Positions 1-8,178 are shown, counted from the first letter of the stretch. The stretch: DNA of 39,609 nucleotides from Bacteroidaceae bacterium (GCA_024697785.1 JAILEU010000039.1:1-39609); one strand, 5' to 3'. The notes: a model not told the origin generated them from the letters alone. Numbers and translations are program-made.

Positions 1-455
1 TCGGTGCCGTAGATGGTGTTGTTCGACGTATAGTGGAAATAGTCCACATCCTTCGGGATGGTATAGCCCTTGGGGATGTAGTTGAACGTGGTGTCGGCCG
101 ACGAGGCGACCTCGACGACCTCGCCGAACTGCTTGGCCTCCTTGATGGCTTTCTTCGACCACACACCGGTGTTGAGGTAGGCAGCCCGCTTGTTCAAGAA
201 GTTCATGGGCGCCATGCAGAACTCGAGGCTGGCGCCGCCGCCGAGGAACAGCACGCTGTAGCCTTCGGGCACGCCGAGAATCTCCTTGAAGAGCGCTTCG
301 GCCTCGTCGATGACAGCTTGGAAGTCTTTGTGGCGATGGCTGATCTCAAGGATGGAGAGGCCTGAGCCATTGAAATCGAGAATAGCCTGAGCAGTCTCTT
401 CGATAACCTCACGCGGCAGGATGCTTGGTCCCGCATTGAAATTGTGCTTCTTCAT
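1..455 (-). CDS. serC: Phosphoserine aminotransferase, N-terminal part (runs off the left edge)
   Basis: The reverse-strand reading starts at the ATG at 455 with [20 protein letters not shown] and stays open to base 1, giving about 151 residues. The opening [10 protein letters not shown] and the later [11 protein letters not shown] are typical of SerC, a PLP enzyme that makes O-phosphoserine from 3-phosphohydroxypyruvate and glutamate in the serine pathway (it also acts in vitamin B6 synthesis). The active-site lysine lies beyond the window. A good Bacteroidetes promoter sits about 65 bp upstream inside a repeated palindromic element (see 519-588). The 3' end is not visible, so intactness cannot be judged. 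Identification rests on residue pattern only but is secure. Confidence 0.93.
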   Translation of the reverse strand, partial: MKKHNFNAGPSILPREVIEETAQAILDFNGSGLSILEISHRHKDFQAVIDEAEALFKEILGVPEGYSVLFLGGGASLEFCMAPMNFLNKRAAYLNTGVWSKKAIKEAKQFGEVVEVASSADTTFNYIPKGYTIPKDVDYFHYTSNNTIYGT

Positions 456-518
456 ATATTTGTTTGATTAAATGGTGAATTTGTCGTTTCAAAAGGTTTT
501 CCGTGATTCTTCGCACGG

Positions 519-550
519 CAAAGATAGTGCAAGCCGAATGAAAAACCAAA
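519..550 (-). promoter_or_regulatory. Bacteroidetes sigma-70 promoter of serC
   Basis: On the reverse strand, -33 TTTG (547-550) and -7 TATCTTTG (519-526) are separated by exactly 20 bp. This matches the TTTG/TAnnTTTG consensus. Transcription would begin near 512, leaving a leader of about 57 nt before the ATG at 455. The promoter is embedded in the repeat at 519-588. Confidence 0.8.
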
Positions 551-588
551 TTTATTTGAGTTTTTCTGAGGCGCAGCCTATCTAAAAC
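519..588 (-). repeat. Promoter-bearing quasi-palindromic element, copy 1
   Basis: About 70 bp beginning CAAAGATAGTGCAAGCCGA and ending GCAGCCTATCTAAAA. Its two ends are partly inverted (AGATAG/CTATCT) and its centre is the AT-rich CAAATTTATTTG. It aligns along its full length with the two copies at 36714-36792 and 36798-36875, roughly three quarters identical by eye. Its left end supplies the -7 box and its middle the -33 box of serC. Confidence 0.7.
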
Positions 589-673
589 GAAGTTAAATGT
601 AGTTCATTTTTCAGACCTGCACAAACTTTTCGCGAAAATAAATCGAGTTTTATGGAATATGCCTTAAAAACCT

Positions 674-681
674 TATCTTTG
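674..681 (+). promoter_or_regulatory. -7 box of the GH18 gene
   Basis: TATCTTTG at 674-681 matches TAnnTTTG exactly. The -33 region near 648-651 reads TTTT rather than TTTG. A start near 688 leaves a leader of about 16 nt before the ATG at 704, supporting that start codon. Confidence 0.6.
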
Positions 682-703
682 CAACGTTTTAATCCGACAG
701 ACA

Positions 704-2464
704 ATGAAGAACATGTTTTTTCCCGGGCGGATGTGCTCACCGAGCATACGAACGCTGCTGACAGCGATAGCCCTGCTGACGGTTGCCACACCCTCGGTCG
801 TGGCAGGCGACGGCGACACAGACAAGGTGGTGGTGGCATACGTGACATCGTGGACACGGACGATGCCCGACCCCACGGTGATGACGCACATCAACTATGC
901 CTTCGGCCACGTCACCGACTCGTTCGACGGCGTACGCATCGACAATCCCTCGCGCCTGCGCCAGATCGTCGCCCTCAAGCGCCAGCAGCCTGCCCTGCGG
1001 GTGGTGCTGTCGGTGGGCGGCTGGGGCAGCGGACGCTTCAGCGAGATGGCTGCCACCGCCGAACGCCGCCGGGCCTTTGCCCGCGACTGCCGACGCGTGA
1101 CCGACGAGTTCGGCCTCGACGGCATCGACATCGACTGGGAGTATCCGACGCAGTCGTCGGCCGGCATCTCGTCATCGCCCGACGACACACGCCACTTCTC
1201 GCAGCTGATGCACGACCTCCGCCAGGCCCTGGGCGACGACCGCCTGCTCACCTGCGCCACCGTCGCCAGCGCGCGGTACATCGATTTCCGCAGCTGCATC
1301 GACTGTCTCGACTGGGTGAACGTGATGGCATACGACATGGGTGGTGCTCACGCCCACCACTCGGCGCTCTATCCCTCCGACATATCGGGCTGGATGACAT
1401 CGTCGGAGGCCGTGGAGGCTCATCTGGCGGCAGGCATCCCCTCGGAGAAGCTGGTGATGGGCATGCCCCTCTACGGACGTGGCGACATAGGCTACTGCGA
1501 GCGGCCCGACACCCTGACGGGCGTCACCGCCTGCTGGCACGAACAGAGCATGGTGCCCTACCTCACCGACAGCGAGAGGACGATGGTGATGGGCTATGAG
1601 GACGAGCGCTCGCTGGGCATCAAGTGCCAGTATATCCTCGACCACCGTTTGCGCGGCGGCATGTACTGGGAGTACGGCGACGACCATCAGGCACCGCTCC
1701 GGACAGCCGTCTGCCGCATCCTGATGCGCGGCGAGGCCGCCCCCTACCCCGCCGACTATGCCGGCAGCCGCGTGCGCTTCCGCGCCCTGTTCATCTACGA
1801 CCCCTCGGCCGAGCCCGCTCACGTGGAGTTCGACCTCCAGGCGCTCGACTTCTTCCACAAGCTCTCCTTTGGCGAAGGCTTCACCTACGACGTCCGCACA
1901 GCCTGCCCCGCCAGCCTCGACACGCTGCGGCAGTATGCGGTGGTGGTGATGCTGAATGTCCTGCCCCACAGCCCCGAGGCACGGCAGGCGTTCGAGGACT
2001 ACATGGAGCAGGGCGGCGGCTGGATGGGCTTCCACGCCACAGCCTACAACGACCGCAACACCCGCTGGCCGTGGCTGGGTCGGTTCCTCGGCTGCGGCAC
2101 CTTCCTCTGCAACAACTGGCCGCCACAACCGGCGCTGGTGGATGTGGAAACGACGGCTCACCCCGTCACACGCACGCTGCCTCGCCAGTGGGTCGTGCCC
2201 GCCAGCGAATTCTACCAGTTCTCCCCTTCGCCACGCGCATCGGAGGACGTGGAGGTGCTCGTCTCCATCTCGCCGAAAATGTACCCCTTCGGCATCAAGG
2301 ATATTGTCACCTACGGCGACTTCCCCATCGTCTGGACCAACCGTCGCTACCGCATGGTCTATCTGAACATGGGCCACGGCGGCGAAGCCTTCATCGACGC
2401 CACACAGAACCTGCTCTTCACCAATGCCTTCCGATGGGTGGCGATGGGCGCAATTAAAAAATAG
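704..2464 (+). CDS. Secreted GH18 chitinase-like glycosidase fused to a ThuA-like domain
   Basis: 586 residues. Residues 1 to about 34 form a signal peptide (hydrophobic LLTAIALLTVATPSVVA). A GH18 TIM barrel covers about 40-345: SVGGW at about 103-107, and the catalytic DGIDIDWE at 139-146 has the DxxDxDxE pattern with E146 as the expected acid; YDMGG and YWEYGDD follow. GH18 enzymes cut chitin or N-glycan GlcNAc linkages with substrate-assisted retention. Residues from about 355 resemble ThuA/trehalose-utilisation proteins, a class-I-amidotransferase-like fold: RALFIYDPSAEPAH, DYMEQGGGWMGFHATAYN, PIVWTNRRYRMVYLNMGHGG. ThuA domains are linked to sugar-derivative metabolism, but the role here is unknown. 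A -7 box lies 22 bp upstream of the ATG. It is the only forward gene before the ygiQ block. The GH18 call is strong, the ThuA call good. Confidence 0.88.
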   Translation: MKNMFFPGRMCSPSIRTLLTAIALLTVATPSVVAGDGDTDKVVVAYVTSWTRTMPDPTVMTHINYAFGHVTDSFDGVRIDNPSRLRQIVALKRQQPALRVVLSVGGWGSGRFSEMAATAERRRAFARDCRRVTDEFGLDGIDIDWEYPTQSSAGISSSPDDTRHFSQLMHDLRQALGDDRLLTCATVASARYIDFRSCIDCLDWVNVMAYDMGGAHAHHSALYPSDISGWMTSSEAVEAHLAAGIPSEKLVMGMPLYGRGDIGYCERPDTLTGVTACWHEQSMVPYLTDSERTMVMGYEDERSLGIKCQYILDHRLRGGMYWEYGDDHQAPLRTAVCRILMRGEAAPYPADYAGSRVRFRALFIYDPSAEPAHVEFDLQALDFFHKLSFGEGFTYDVRTACPASLDTLRQYAVVVMLNVLPHSPEARQAFEDYMEQGGGWMGFHATAYNDRNTRWPWLGRFLGCGTFLCNNWPPQPALVDVETTAHPVTRTLPRQWVVPASEFYQFSPSPRASEDVEVLVSISPKMYPFGIKDIVTYGDFPIVWTNRRYRMVYLNMGHGGEAFIDATQNLLFTNAFRWVAMGAIKK

Positions 2465-2472
2465 TTTTTTTT

Positions 2473-2631
2473 GTTTAACGTTTAGTGTTTAACGTTTAAC
2501 AAACACGTCTGGCGCCTTCGGCGCAATGGATAATTGACAATTGAAAATTGACAATTATCCATTGTCAATTTTCAATTGTCAATTAACGAAGTTATCATGG
2601 TCGTTAAACATTAAACGTTAAACGTTAAACC
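2473..2631. repeat. Mirrored AT-rich repeat block with a central GC hairpin
   Basis: The outer arms are arrays of GTTTAAC-type heptamers (2473-2501) facing their inverse (2603-2631). Inside, the hairpin GCGCC TTC GGCGC is followed by arrays of AATTGAC/GTCAATT that are themselves inverted. The block fills the gap between the convergent GH18 and ygiQ genes and may form a long cruciform. No canonical terminator with a T-run is clear. Confidence 0.75.
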
Positions 2632-2633
2632 AA

Positions 2634-4496
2634 TCAATAAAACAGTTTCGGAATGAGGTCGGCACGCCCCATGCGGCGGAGGGCATCGGTGATGGCACGA
2701 CGCTCGTCGGGCTTATACCAGAAGAAGAATCTGCGCTGAGCTGCCTTCTCCTCGGGCGTACGGGCACTAAAGACGGGACGCAGCGTATAGGGATGCAGGC
2801 CTGTGTACCAAGCCTCGGTGCTAACGGTCATGGGCGTGGGGGTGAAGTCCTGCACCTGCTCAAGATGGAAATCGAGCCGCTTGGTGATGACAGCCAGCTC
2901 GGCCATATCTTCAGCCGTACAGCCGGGGTGGCTGCTAATGAAATACGGTATGAGCTGCTGGCGCAGGCCTGCCTCGCGACAGATGCGGTCGAAAAGGTGC
3001 TTGAACTCCTCGAACTGGCTGAAGGGCGGCTTGCGCATGACGTGGAGTACGGCGTCGGCGGTGTGCTCGGGAGCCACCTTCAGACGACCGCTGACATGTC
3101 GGGTAATCAGCTCACGGGCATAGGCAAGGCCCGATGAATGGGGGGACTGCTTCATCTCATGCAACAGAAGGTCGTAGCGGATACCGCTGCCGATGAAGCT
3201 CTTCTTCACCAACGAGTGGGCATCAACAGCGCGGTAGAGGTCGGTGAGCGGACCGTGGTCGGTGTCGAGGTTCTTGCAGACGGCAGGATGGAGACACGAT
3301 GGCCGGCGACAGCGCTCGCAGAGCGACTTGTCGCGCCCACCCATGCCATACATATTGGCCGAAGGGCCACCAAGGTCTGAGATGTAGCCTTTGAAATCGG
3401 GCATCTGCGTCACTTGCTCCACCTCGCGCAGCACGCTCTCCTTGCTGCGGCTGACGATGAACTTGCCCTGATGGGCCGAGATGGTGCAGAAGGCACAGCC
3501 GCCAAAGCATCCCCGGTGGAGGGTGATGGAGTGGCGGATCATCTCGAAGGCGGGGATGCGCTTGCCACGATAGCGAGGATGAGGCAGACGAGTGTAGGGC
3601 AGCTCGTACGTGTGGTCGAGCTCTGCCGTCGTCATGGGTGGATAGGGTGGATTGACTATGACATATCGGTCGCCGACCTGCTGGACGATGCGACGGGCAT
3701 GGAGGCTGTTGGACTCCTCTTCGATCAGGCGGAAGTTGGCGGCTTGAGCCCGCTTGTCACGCAGACACTGCTCGTGTGGTGCCAGCACCACATCGTCGGC
3801 CTCTGGTACATACGACGAGGCGAGATAGGCCACCTGAGGAACGCTGCTCACTCCTGAACTCCTCAACTCCTGAACTCCTGAACTCCCGAACTCCTGAACT
3901 CCTGAACTCCCGAACTCCCGAACTCCTGGATCAGTTTCCAACCGCCGCGCCACCTCGACCATAGGCTGTTCGCCCATGCCATAGACCAAGAGGTCGGCGC
4001 CACTATCGATAAGGATGGAGGGGCGGACACGCTCCTGCCAATAGTCATAGTGCGAAAGGCGGCGCATGGAGGCCTCTATGCCGCCCAGCACCACGGGCAC
4101 ATCGGGAAAGAGGCGCTTGAGAATCTGTGTATATACAATGGTGGGGTATTCGGGACGCATGTCGTGTCGTCCGTCGGGGGTGTAGGCATCCTCGCTGCGC
4201 AGACGGCGTCCGGCGGTGTATTTGTTCACCATCGAATCCATGACGCCGGCGGTGACGCCGAAGTAAAGCCGCGGACGTCCCAGCTTGCGGAAGTCGCGCA
4301 GATCGTCGCGCCAGTTGGGCTGCGGCACGATGGCAACCTTGTAGCCTGCCGCCTCGAGGATACGCCCGATGACGGCGGTGCCGAATGACGGATGGTCCAC
4401 ATAGGCATCGCCGCTGAACAGGATGACGTCCAGCTCGCCTACAGCCCAGCCCCGCTGCTCCAGCTCCTTAACCGAGGTGGGGAGCCATGACTTCAT
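2634..4496 (-). CDS. ygiQ: YgiQ-family radical SAM protein with an in-frame octamer-repeat insertion
   Basis: 620 residues from the ATG at 4496 (a GTG at 4505 is an alternative). The N-terminus matches YgiQ: DVILFSGDAYVDHPSFG, FGVTAGVMDSMVN, YTPDGR. The radical SAM cluster motif is CFGGCAFC (CxxxCxxC), followed by the typical TISAHQGKFI. The cellular role of YgiQ (formerly UPF0313) is not established. Between VARRLETDP and SVPQVAYLASS there is an insertion of about 28 residues reading GVREFGSS, GVQEFGSS, GVQELRSS. It is encoded by an 8-bp tandem array (3851-3927) and is not part of the family as I know it. The gene overlaps the end of the upstream small gene by 29 bp, so the two are probably translationally coupled. 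Confidence 0.93.
   Translation of the reverse strand: MKSWLPTSVKELEQRGWAVGELDVILFSGDAYVDHPSFGTAVIGRILEAAGYKVAIVPQPNWRDDLRDFRKLGRPRLYFGVTAGVMDSMVNKYTAGRRLRSEDAYTPDGRHDMRPEYPTIVYTQILKRLFPDVPVVLGGIEASMRRLSHYDYWQERVRPSILIDSGADLLVYGMGEQPMVEVARRLETDPGVREFGSSGVQEFGSSGVQELRSSGVSSVPQVAYLASSYVPEADDVVLAPHEQCLRDKRAQAANFRLIEEESNSLHARRIVQQVGDRYVIVNPPYPPMTTAELDHTYELPYTRLPHPRYRGKRIPAFEMIRHSITLHRGCFGGCAFCTISAHQGKFIVSRSKESVLREVEQVTQMPDFKGYISDLGGPSANMYGMGGRDKSLCERCRRPSCLHPAVCKNLDTDHGPLTDLYRAVDAHSLVKKSFIGSGIRYDLLLHEMKQSPHSSGLAYARELITRHVSGRLKVAPEHTADAVLHVMRKPPFSQFEEFKHLFDRICREAGLRQQLIPYFISSHPGCTAEDMAELAVITKRLDFHLEQVQDFTPTPMTVSTEAWYTGLHPYTLRPVFSARTPEEKAAQRRFFFWYKPDERRAITDALRRMGRADLIPKLFY
3851..3927 (-). repeat. 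Octamer array (GGAGTTCA) inside ygiQ
   Basis: About 9.5 copies of an 8-bp unit (TGAACTCC on the plus strand, with C/T variants). Because 8 and 3 are coprime, every frame reads the same eight codons: stop-free in this orientation, always containing TGA in the other. One unit more or less would shift the ygiQ frame. Confidence 0.9.
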
Positions 4497-4797
4497 TATA
4501 GACACGGATGAGTTCGCTCAGGCCGTAGGCCTTCATGCTGGGGTTGTAGAGGACATCCATGCAAAGGTCGAGCAGAGGTTTGACGTCAGAGGGGTCGTCG
4601 GGGGCATGCTGAGCCTCGGCCTGCGCAAGGATAAGAGAACGGACCGTGTAGCGGAGCTTTTCGAGGATAGTCTCGTCGCAAGTGCCGTCGCTGCCGATGA
4701 GCCCCGTGAAGAGGTTGTACTTGGCGATGGTCTGCAGATGACGGTCGCTGACGGCAATGATGCGGCTGCCGGATTTGTTGGCTTGAATACTATACAT
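4468..4797 (-). CDS. Small conserved-looking protein upstream of ygiQ, function unknown
   Basis: 109 residues from the ATG at 4797: MYSIQANKSGSRIIAVSDRH at the N-terminus and MKAYGLSELIRVYNEVM near the C-terminus. It has no signal peptide, no membrane segment and no motif I recognise; it looks like a small soluble alpha/beta or helical protein. Its 3' end overlaps the ygiQ start by 29 bp, so the pair is probably one transcript. The composition is that of a real Bacteroidales gene, and the opposite-strand open frame here has no convincing protein. I assign no function. Confidence 0.7.
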   Translation of the reverse strand: MYSIQANKSGSRIIAVSDRHLQTIAKYNLFTGLIGSDGTCDETILEKLRYTVRSLILAQAEAQHAPDDPSDVKPLLDLCMDVLYNPSMKAYGLSELIRVYNEVMAPHLG

Positions 4798-4837
4798 TTT
4801 ATATATTGGTTTATGGGTTCAGTTCGGCTTGCCGAGG

Positions 4838-5025
4838 TTTAAAAAATTTACTATTTAACAATCTTATTTAATTTACGATTTGACAATTTTCTATTTACGA
4901 TTGATTTACGATTGGATTATTTGGTTATTTGGGTTGCGATTACGAAGCAATGTCAATAGTTATATTACTAAATCGAAAAACAAATAGTTAATGGTAAATC
5001 GTCAAATAGTAAATATCATTGCGAA
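4838..5025. repeat. AT-rich degenerate repeats between two reverse genes
   Basis: Variants of the short units TTTACGATT, TTTAACAAT and ATTTGG recur through this gap, and a partly inverted version (AAATCGTAAAT-like) lies near the right-hand end of the amidase gene. Coding potential is nil. No promoter for the 109-residue gene could be picked out with confidence. Confidence 0.5.
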
Positions 5026-7977
5026 CTATCTCGTGGTTAGCCATTGGAGCAGGGTGCTCATGGCGGCGGTGCGGGTGGCGTCATCGCCGGCAGCTTCGAA
5101 GGGGAAGCCGAGCACGGCGGTGCGGTAAGTGGGGTTGCTGGTGGCGACAGCGGCGGGCTGGCGGCTGGAGCCATAGGCATAGAGCACGAAATTGTCGGCC
5201 GAGGGGCTGACGGGTGCCAGTACCTCGGGGCTGACGACGGGGTATATGCGGGGGTTCCATGTGCGGGGCAAGGCGAGTGTCTGCCCCTGTCCGCTGACGC
5301 TGGCATCGGCGTTGCTGCGGTTGTCGGCCACATAGCGGCAGCGGAGCAGATTGGTGAGGAACGTGCGCGAGGGGGTGTCGGTCTTTGCCGAACGTCCGAG
5401 GTGGGAGCCGCTGACGAGCAGGCTGCCGCCGCTGAGGACATAGGCGGAGAGACGCTGCTGCATGGGCCCGCTGAGGACGTCCGTATCCTGAAGGCCGGTG
5501 TAGAGATCAACGACTTTGTACGAAGCCGGATTGACTAGCCCCTCCTCGAAGCACACCCGCGAGACGGAGGCGAACGTGTAGCCTGCGGCGAGAATGGCTG
5601 CTCCGTGGACGGCAGCGAAGTCGAACGTGTTGCCGCAGAGGGTCTGCCCAAGCAGCTCGTCGCCCGAGGCACCCACGGTGCTGCCGGCTGAGCCGAGGGC
5701 CATCGACGCGGGGTTCCAGTCGTGCTGATAGCCGCAGAAGGCAGTGGTGCTGATGTAAGGGACACCGGGGTCGCGGAGCAGGTCGAAGCCGATGCTATCG
5801 GGTGTACTGACCACGGCGGGACCGCTGAGGCGCTGGAACCCGTTGACAACAAGTACGCTGCCGCGGCTCTCGAGCGCACTGCCTGCGGCCAGCGTCTCGG
5901 AGGGGAAGCTCTGCCCCCCTTTGTTGACGGCCGTGACACGGAAGCTGTAGAGGCGGTCGGGCTCAAGCTCAACGCTCAGATGGTTGGCGCGGACATAGCG
6001 TCCGTCATCGAAGTCGCCATTGCCCTCACGGGTATAGACCACGTAGCCCGTGGGACGTGCCGACGGCTCGAGGGTGTCGGCCACGGCCTCCCACGACAGG
6101 CGGAAACGACGCCCAGGACCGTCGGGGACGAGCATCAGATGGTCGGGCGGCAGGGGCTGCACGGTGTATGCATCGCCGTGCATGGTGGCGACGTAGCGCA
6201 GTAGTCCTTTGTAGATGGCACGGGCGGCGAGGAACTTGAAGTGCGGGTCGTGAGCCCGCAGCATGTCGCCAAAGTTCTGATGAGCCAGCAGCTCAAGTAT
6301 CATGGAGGGACAGCAGGCGACGCGGCTCTCGCTATAGTTACGGTCCCAGATGCCCCGGCGTGCCCAAACGGTATCGGCGGGATGCGCACGGCGTACGTCG
6401 GCGACGACACTCGTCATCACCTCGTCCACCATGTCGCGCGAGGCGAAGCGTGAGAGGCGTCCGTCACCCAGCCGGCCGTCGTTATGATTCGTGGTGCAGA
6501 TACCGAGGGTGCCGACGATGCCTTCGGGTTCGACGCCGGCATCGGTGTGGAGGGCAAAGGAGAGCTCAAGGGGCACGCCGCGCCCCACGCTGTCGGGCAG
6601 GTACACCGAGCCGCCCATCAGCACGTTGGCAGCCAGCGAGCGGGCGTTGATATCCTCGTTATAGTCGTGCTGGCTATTCTTGTTGCCATAGACCTCATAG
6701 GGGAAGCCGGCATAGTGTGTCCAGTAGCGTGCGCCCTCGAGATAGCGGGGCATGCCGCTGGTGACGAGGCTGTCGGCGACCACGCCGCGCGCCACGCTGC
6801 CCATGCCGCCGCCGAAGCGCACGGCATCGGCCGAGACCACGCCATCGTGAGCGCTCTCGTTGGTGAGGGCGACCATGCCCGCCGTGGTGGCACCGGCGTC
6901 GAAGTCGAACGTGCCGAGGCAGACCCACGTGCCGCCGCCAATCTGCTGATTGACAGTGAAGTGCGACGCGCCACCCTTGTGCACCACCACGTAGTGGGCA
7001 TCGGTCACGCTGGCGGGACAGCTGGTGTAGGCCACATAGACGGCGTAGCGTCCGGCGGCGGGAATCTGCGGCATCCAGAGGGCAGCCGCCGTCCCTCCGC
7101 GCCGCCCACGCGCCGTCTGTACATAGCGGGCCGTACCGCCCACGAAGGGGTTGACATGGTCGGCAAGGGGTGCAAGGGGCGTCAGGAAACCCGGCGCCGT
7201 GTCGCTCCACGCGCTGCCCGCACCGTGCTCCTCCACATAGATGCCCTGCCCGTCGGCGCAGCCGTCGTTGTCGATGATGATCTCGTTCGGCTGGCTGTCA
7301 CGTTCGCGGGCGGTGAAGACAACAGCGCCGGCATTCTCGAGCATGGGGATAAGGTAGGGAAAGACGATGGATTGTGTGAGCAGATCCTCGCGGGTGCAGA
7401 AGAGGGCGGGGCGCTGCCAGTCCCACTGGCGCTCGTCGAGACGATAGTAGAGGCCGTGGCTGGCATTGATGGCCAGGTGACGGCCCTGCAGCCCCTCGCT
7501 GATGTCGTAGGGTCGCGAGGCGTTCGTCACCCAAGGCACCGTCGTGCGCGCATCCTCAGCCTTTGTCCATACCCGCTCGGGCATGCGCTTCCTGCGGAAA
7601 CGGGTGGGCACGAGGTCGTCGATGGCCACGCCGTCCACGCAGACCGTCAGCCGGTAGCGGCTGGCAGGGGCAGGCAGCAGCGCACGGAGGTCACGATAGA
7701 TCTGCTCGGTGGTCTCGGGCCGGAAGGGCTGTTCGCCGAACGCCGCGCTGGCATGGATGGTCAGCGAGCGGGCAGCCGTGTTCAGCTCCGTGCCCACCAG
7801 CTTGCAGCGGCCTATGCGGCAGCCGTCGGGCTGATAGTCACGAAAGTAGGTGCGCAGAACGCCGTCGATGGCCGACTTCGTCTGTGCCCTGGCCGCAGGC
7901 GAAACGAGAAGGAGTGCTAGCGAAAGCAGTAGCCCCCTCCACACCCTCAGGATAAACGCGTCTTTCCTCTTCATCAT
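5026..7977 (-). CDS. Secreted N-acetylmuramoyl-L-alanine-amidase-like protein with inserted golvesin-type and FN3 domains ('xanthan lyase' family)
   Basis: 983 residues from the ATG at 7977 (another ATG follows at 7974). Signal peptide to about residue 31 (LLLSLALLLVSPAARAQ). The Amidase_3-like fold is split: INASHG (His about 174) and TREDLLTQ (Glu about 197) come first, then the third ligand in LSFALHTDAG (His about 477) and the catalytic Glu about 562 in SMILELLAHQNFGD. All four zinc or catalytic positions are therefore present. Between the halves, about 275-395, lies a golvesin C-terminal-like beta domain (RYAVYVAYTSCPASV, GTWVCLGTFDFDAG, VSADAVRFGG). An FN3 domain follows at about 610-700, then a long C-terminal region with no assignment. 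Such proteins are often annotated xanthan lyase in Bacteroidales; peptidoglycan stem-peptide cleavage is the more natural inference. A -7 box lies 13 bp upstream. Confidence 0.72.
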   Translation of the reverse strand: MMKRKDAFILRVWRGLLLSLALLLVSPAARAQTKSAIDGVLRTYFRDYQPDGCRIGRCKLVGTELNTAARSLTIHASAAFGEQPFRPETTEQIYRDLRALLPAPASRYRLTVCVDGVAIDDLVPTRFRRKRMPERVWTKAEDARTTVPWVTNASRPYDISEGLQGRHLAINASHGLYYRLDERQWDWQRPALFCTREDLLTQSIVFPYLIPMLENAGAVVFTARERDSQPNEIIIDNDGCADGQGIYVEEHGAGSAWSDTAPGFLTPLAPLADHVNPFVGGTARYVQTARGRRGGTAAALWMPQIPAAGRYAVYVAYTSCPASVTDAHYVVVHKGGASHFTVNQQIGGGTWVCLGTFDFDAGATTAGMVALTNESAHDGVVSADAVRFGGGMGSVARGVVADSLVTSGMPRYLEGARYWTHYAGFPYEVYGNKNSQHDYNEDINARSLAANVLMGGSVYLPDSVGRGVPLELSFALHTDAGVEPEGIVGTLGICTTNHNDGRLGDGRLSRFASRDMVDEVMTSVVADVRRAHPADTVWARRGIWDRNYSESRVACCPSMILELLAHQNFGDMLRAHDPHFKFLAARAIYKGLLRYVATMHGDAYTVQPLPPDHLMLVPDGPGRRFRLSWEAVADTLEPSARPTGYVVYTREGNGDFDDGRYVRANHLSVELEPDRLYSFRVTAVNKGGQSFPSETLAAGSALESRGSVLVVNGFQRLSGPAVVSTPDSIGFDLLRDPGVPYISTTAFCGYQHDWNPASMALGSAGSTVGASGDELLGQTLCGNTFDFAAVHGAAILAAGYTFASVSRVCFEEGLVNPASYKVVDLYTGLQDTDVLSGPMQQRLSAYVLSGGSLLVSGSHLGRSAKTDTPSRTFLTNLLRCRYVADNRSNADASVSGQGQTLALPRTWNPRIYPVVSPEVLAPVSPSADNFVLYAYGSSRQPAAVATSNPTYRTAVLGFPFEAAGDDATRTAAMSTLLQWLTTR

Positions 7978-7989
7978 CGTTAATGGGCG

Positions 7990-7997
7990 CAAAAATA
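7990..7997 (-). promoter_or_regulatory. -7 box of the amidase-like gene
   Basis: The reverse strand reads TATTTTTG, matching TAnnTTTG, 13 bp from the ATG at 7977, so the leader would be very short. I see no clear -33 TTTG about 20 bp upstream because the region is filled with TCATTTTT repeats. Confidence 0.45.
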
Positions 7998-8056
7998 GTG
8001 ATTATTTTTCATTTTTCATGTTTCATTCTTCATATTTTTCATTAACTACCGTTGAA

Positions 8057-8114
8057 TCTTGTCGCGACTCGGCAAAACCGAAGTAAGCTTCGTTCTGCTC
8101 TCGCTGCTCCAAGA
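8057..8114 (+). repeat. Variable-hairpin element, copy A1
   Basis: Conserved left flank TCTTGTCGCGACTCG (8057-8071) and right flank TCTCGCTGCTCCAAGA (8099-8114). Between them is a hairpin with left arm GCAAAACCGAAG, loop TAAG and right arm CTTCGTTCTGC. There is one extra C in the left arm and one mismatch. It sits among TCATTTTT repeats upstream of cotH. Confidence 0.75.
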
Positions 8115-8170
8115 TTTGCTTCATTTTTCATATTTTTCATTCTTCTTTTTTCATTCTTCTTTTTTTTTAT

Positions 8171-8178
8171 TACCTTCG
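8171..8178 (+). promoter_or_regulatory. Probable -7 box of cotH
   Basis: TACCTTCG at 8171-8178 differs from TAnnTTTG at one base and ends 6 bp before the ATG at 8185, so the transcript would be leaderless or nearly so. There is no clear -33 box in the T-rich repeats upstream. Confidence 0.4.

Noticed and set aside
1172-2377. Long open frame of 401 codons on the reverse strand opposite the GH18 gene
   Set aside because: It is the shadow of a high-GC gene; the translation has no family motif and the forward GH18/ThuA reading is convincing. The same applies to most long antisense frames in this window.
3851-3927. Assembly error or pseudogene explanation for the repeat in ygiQ
   Set aside because: Frame and both flanks are intact, and similar stop-free arrays occur in several other genes with stop-avoiding substitutions, which an error would not produce. 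Reads would still be needed to exclude miscounted units.
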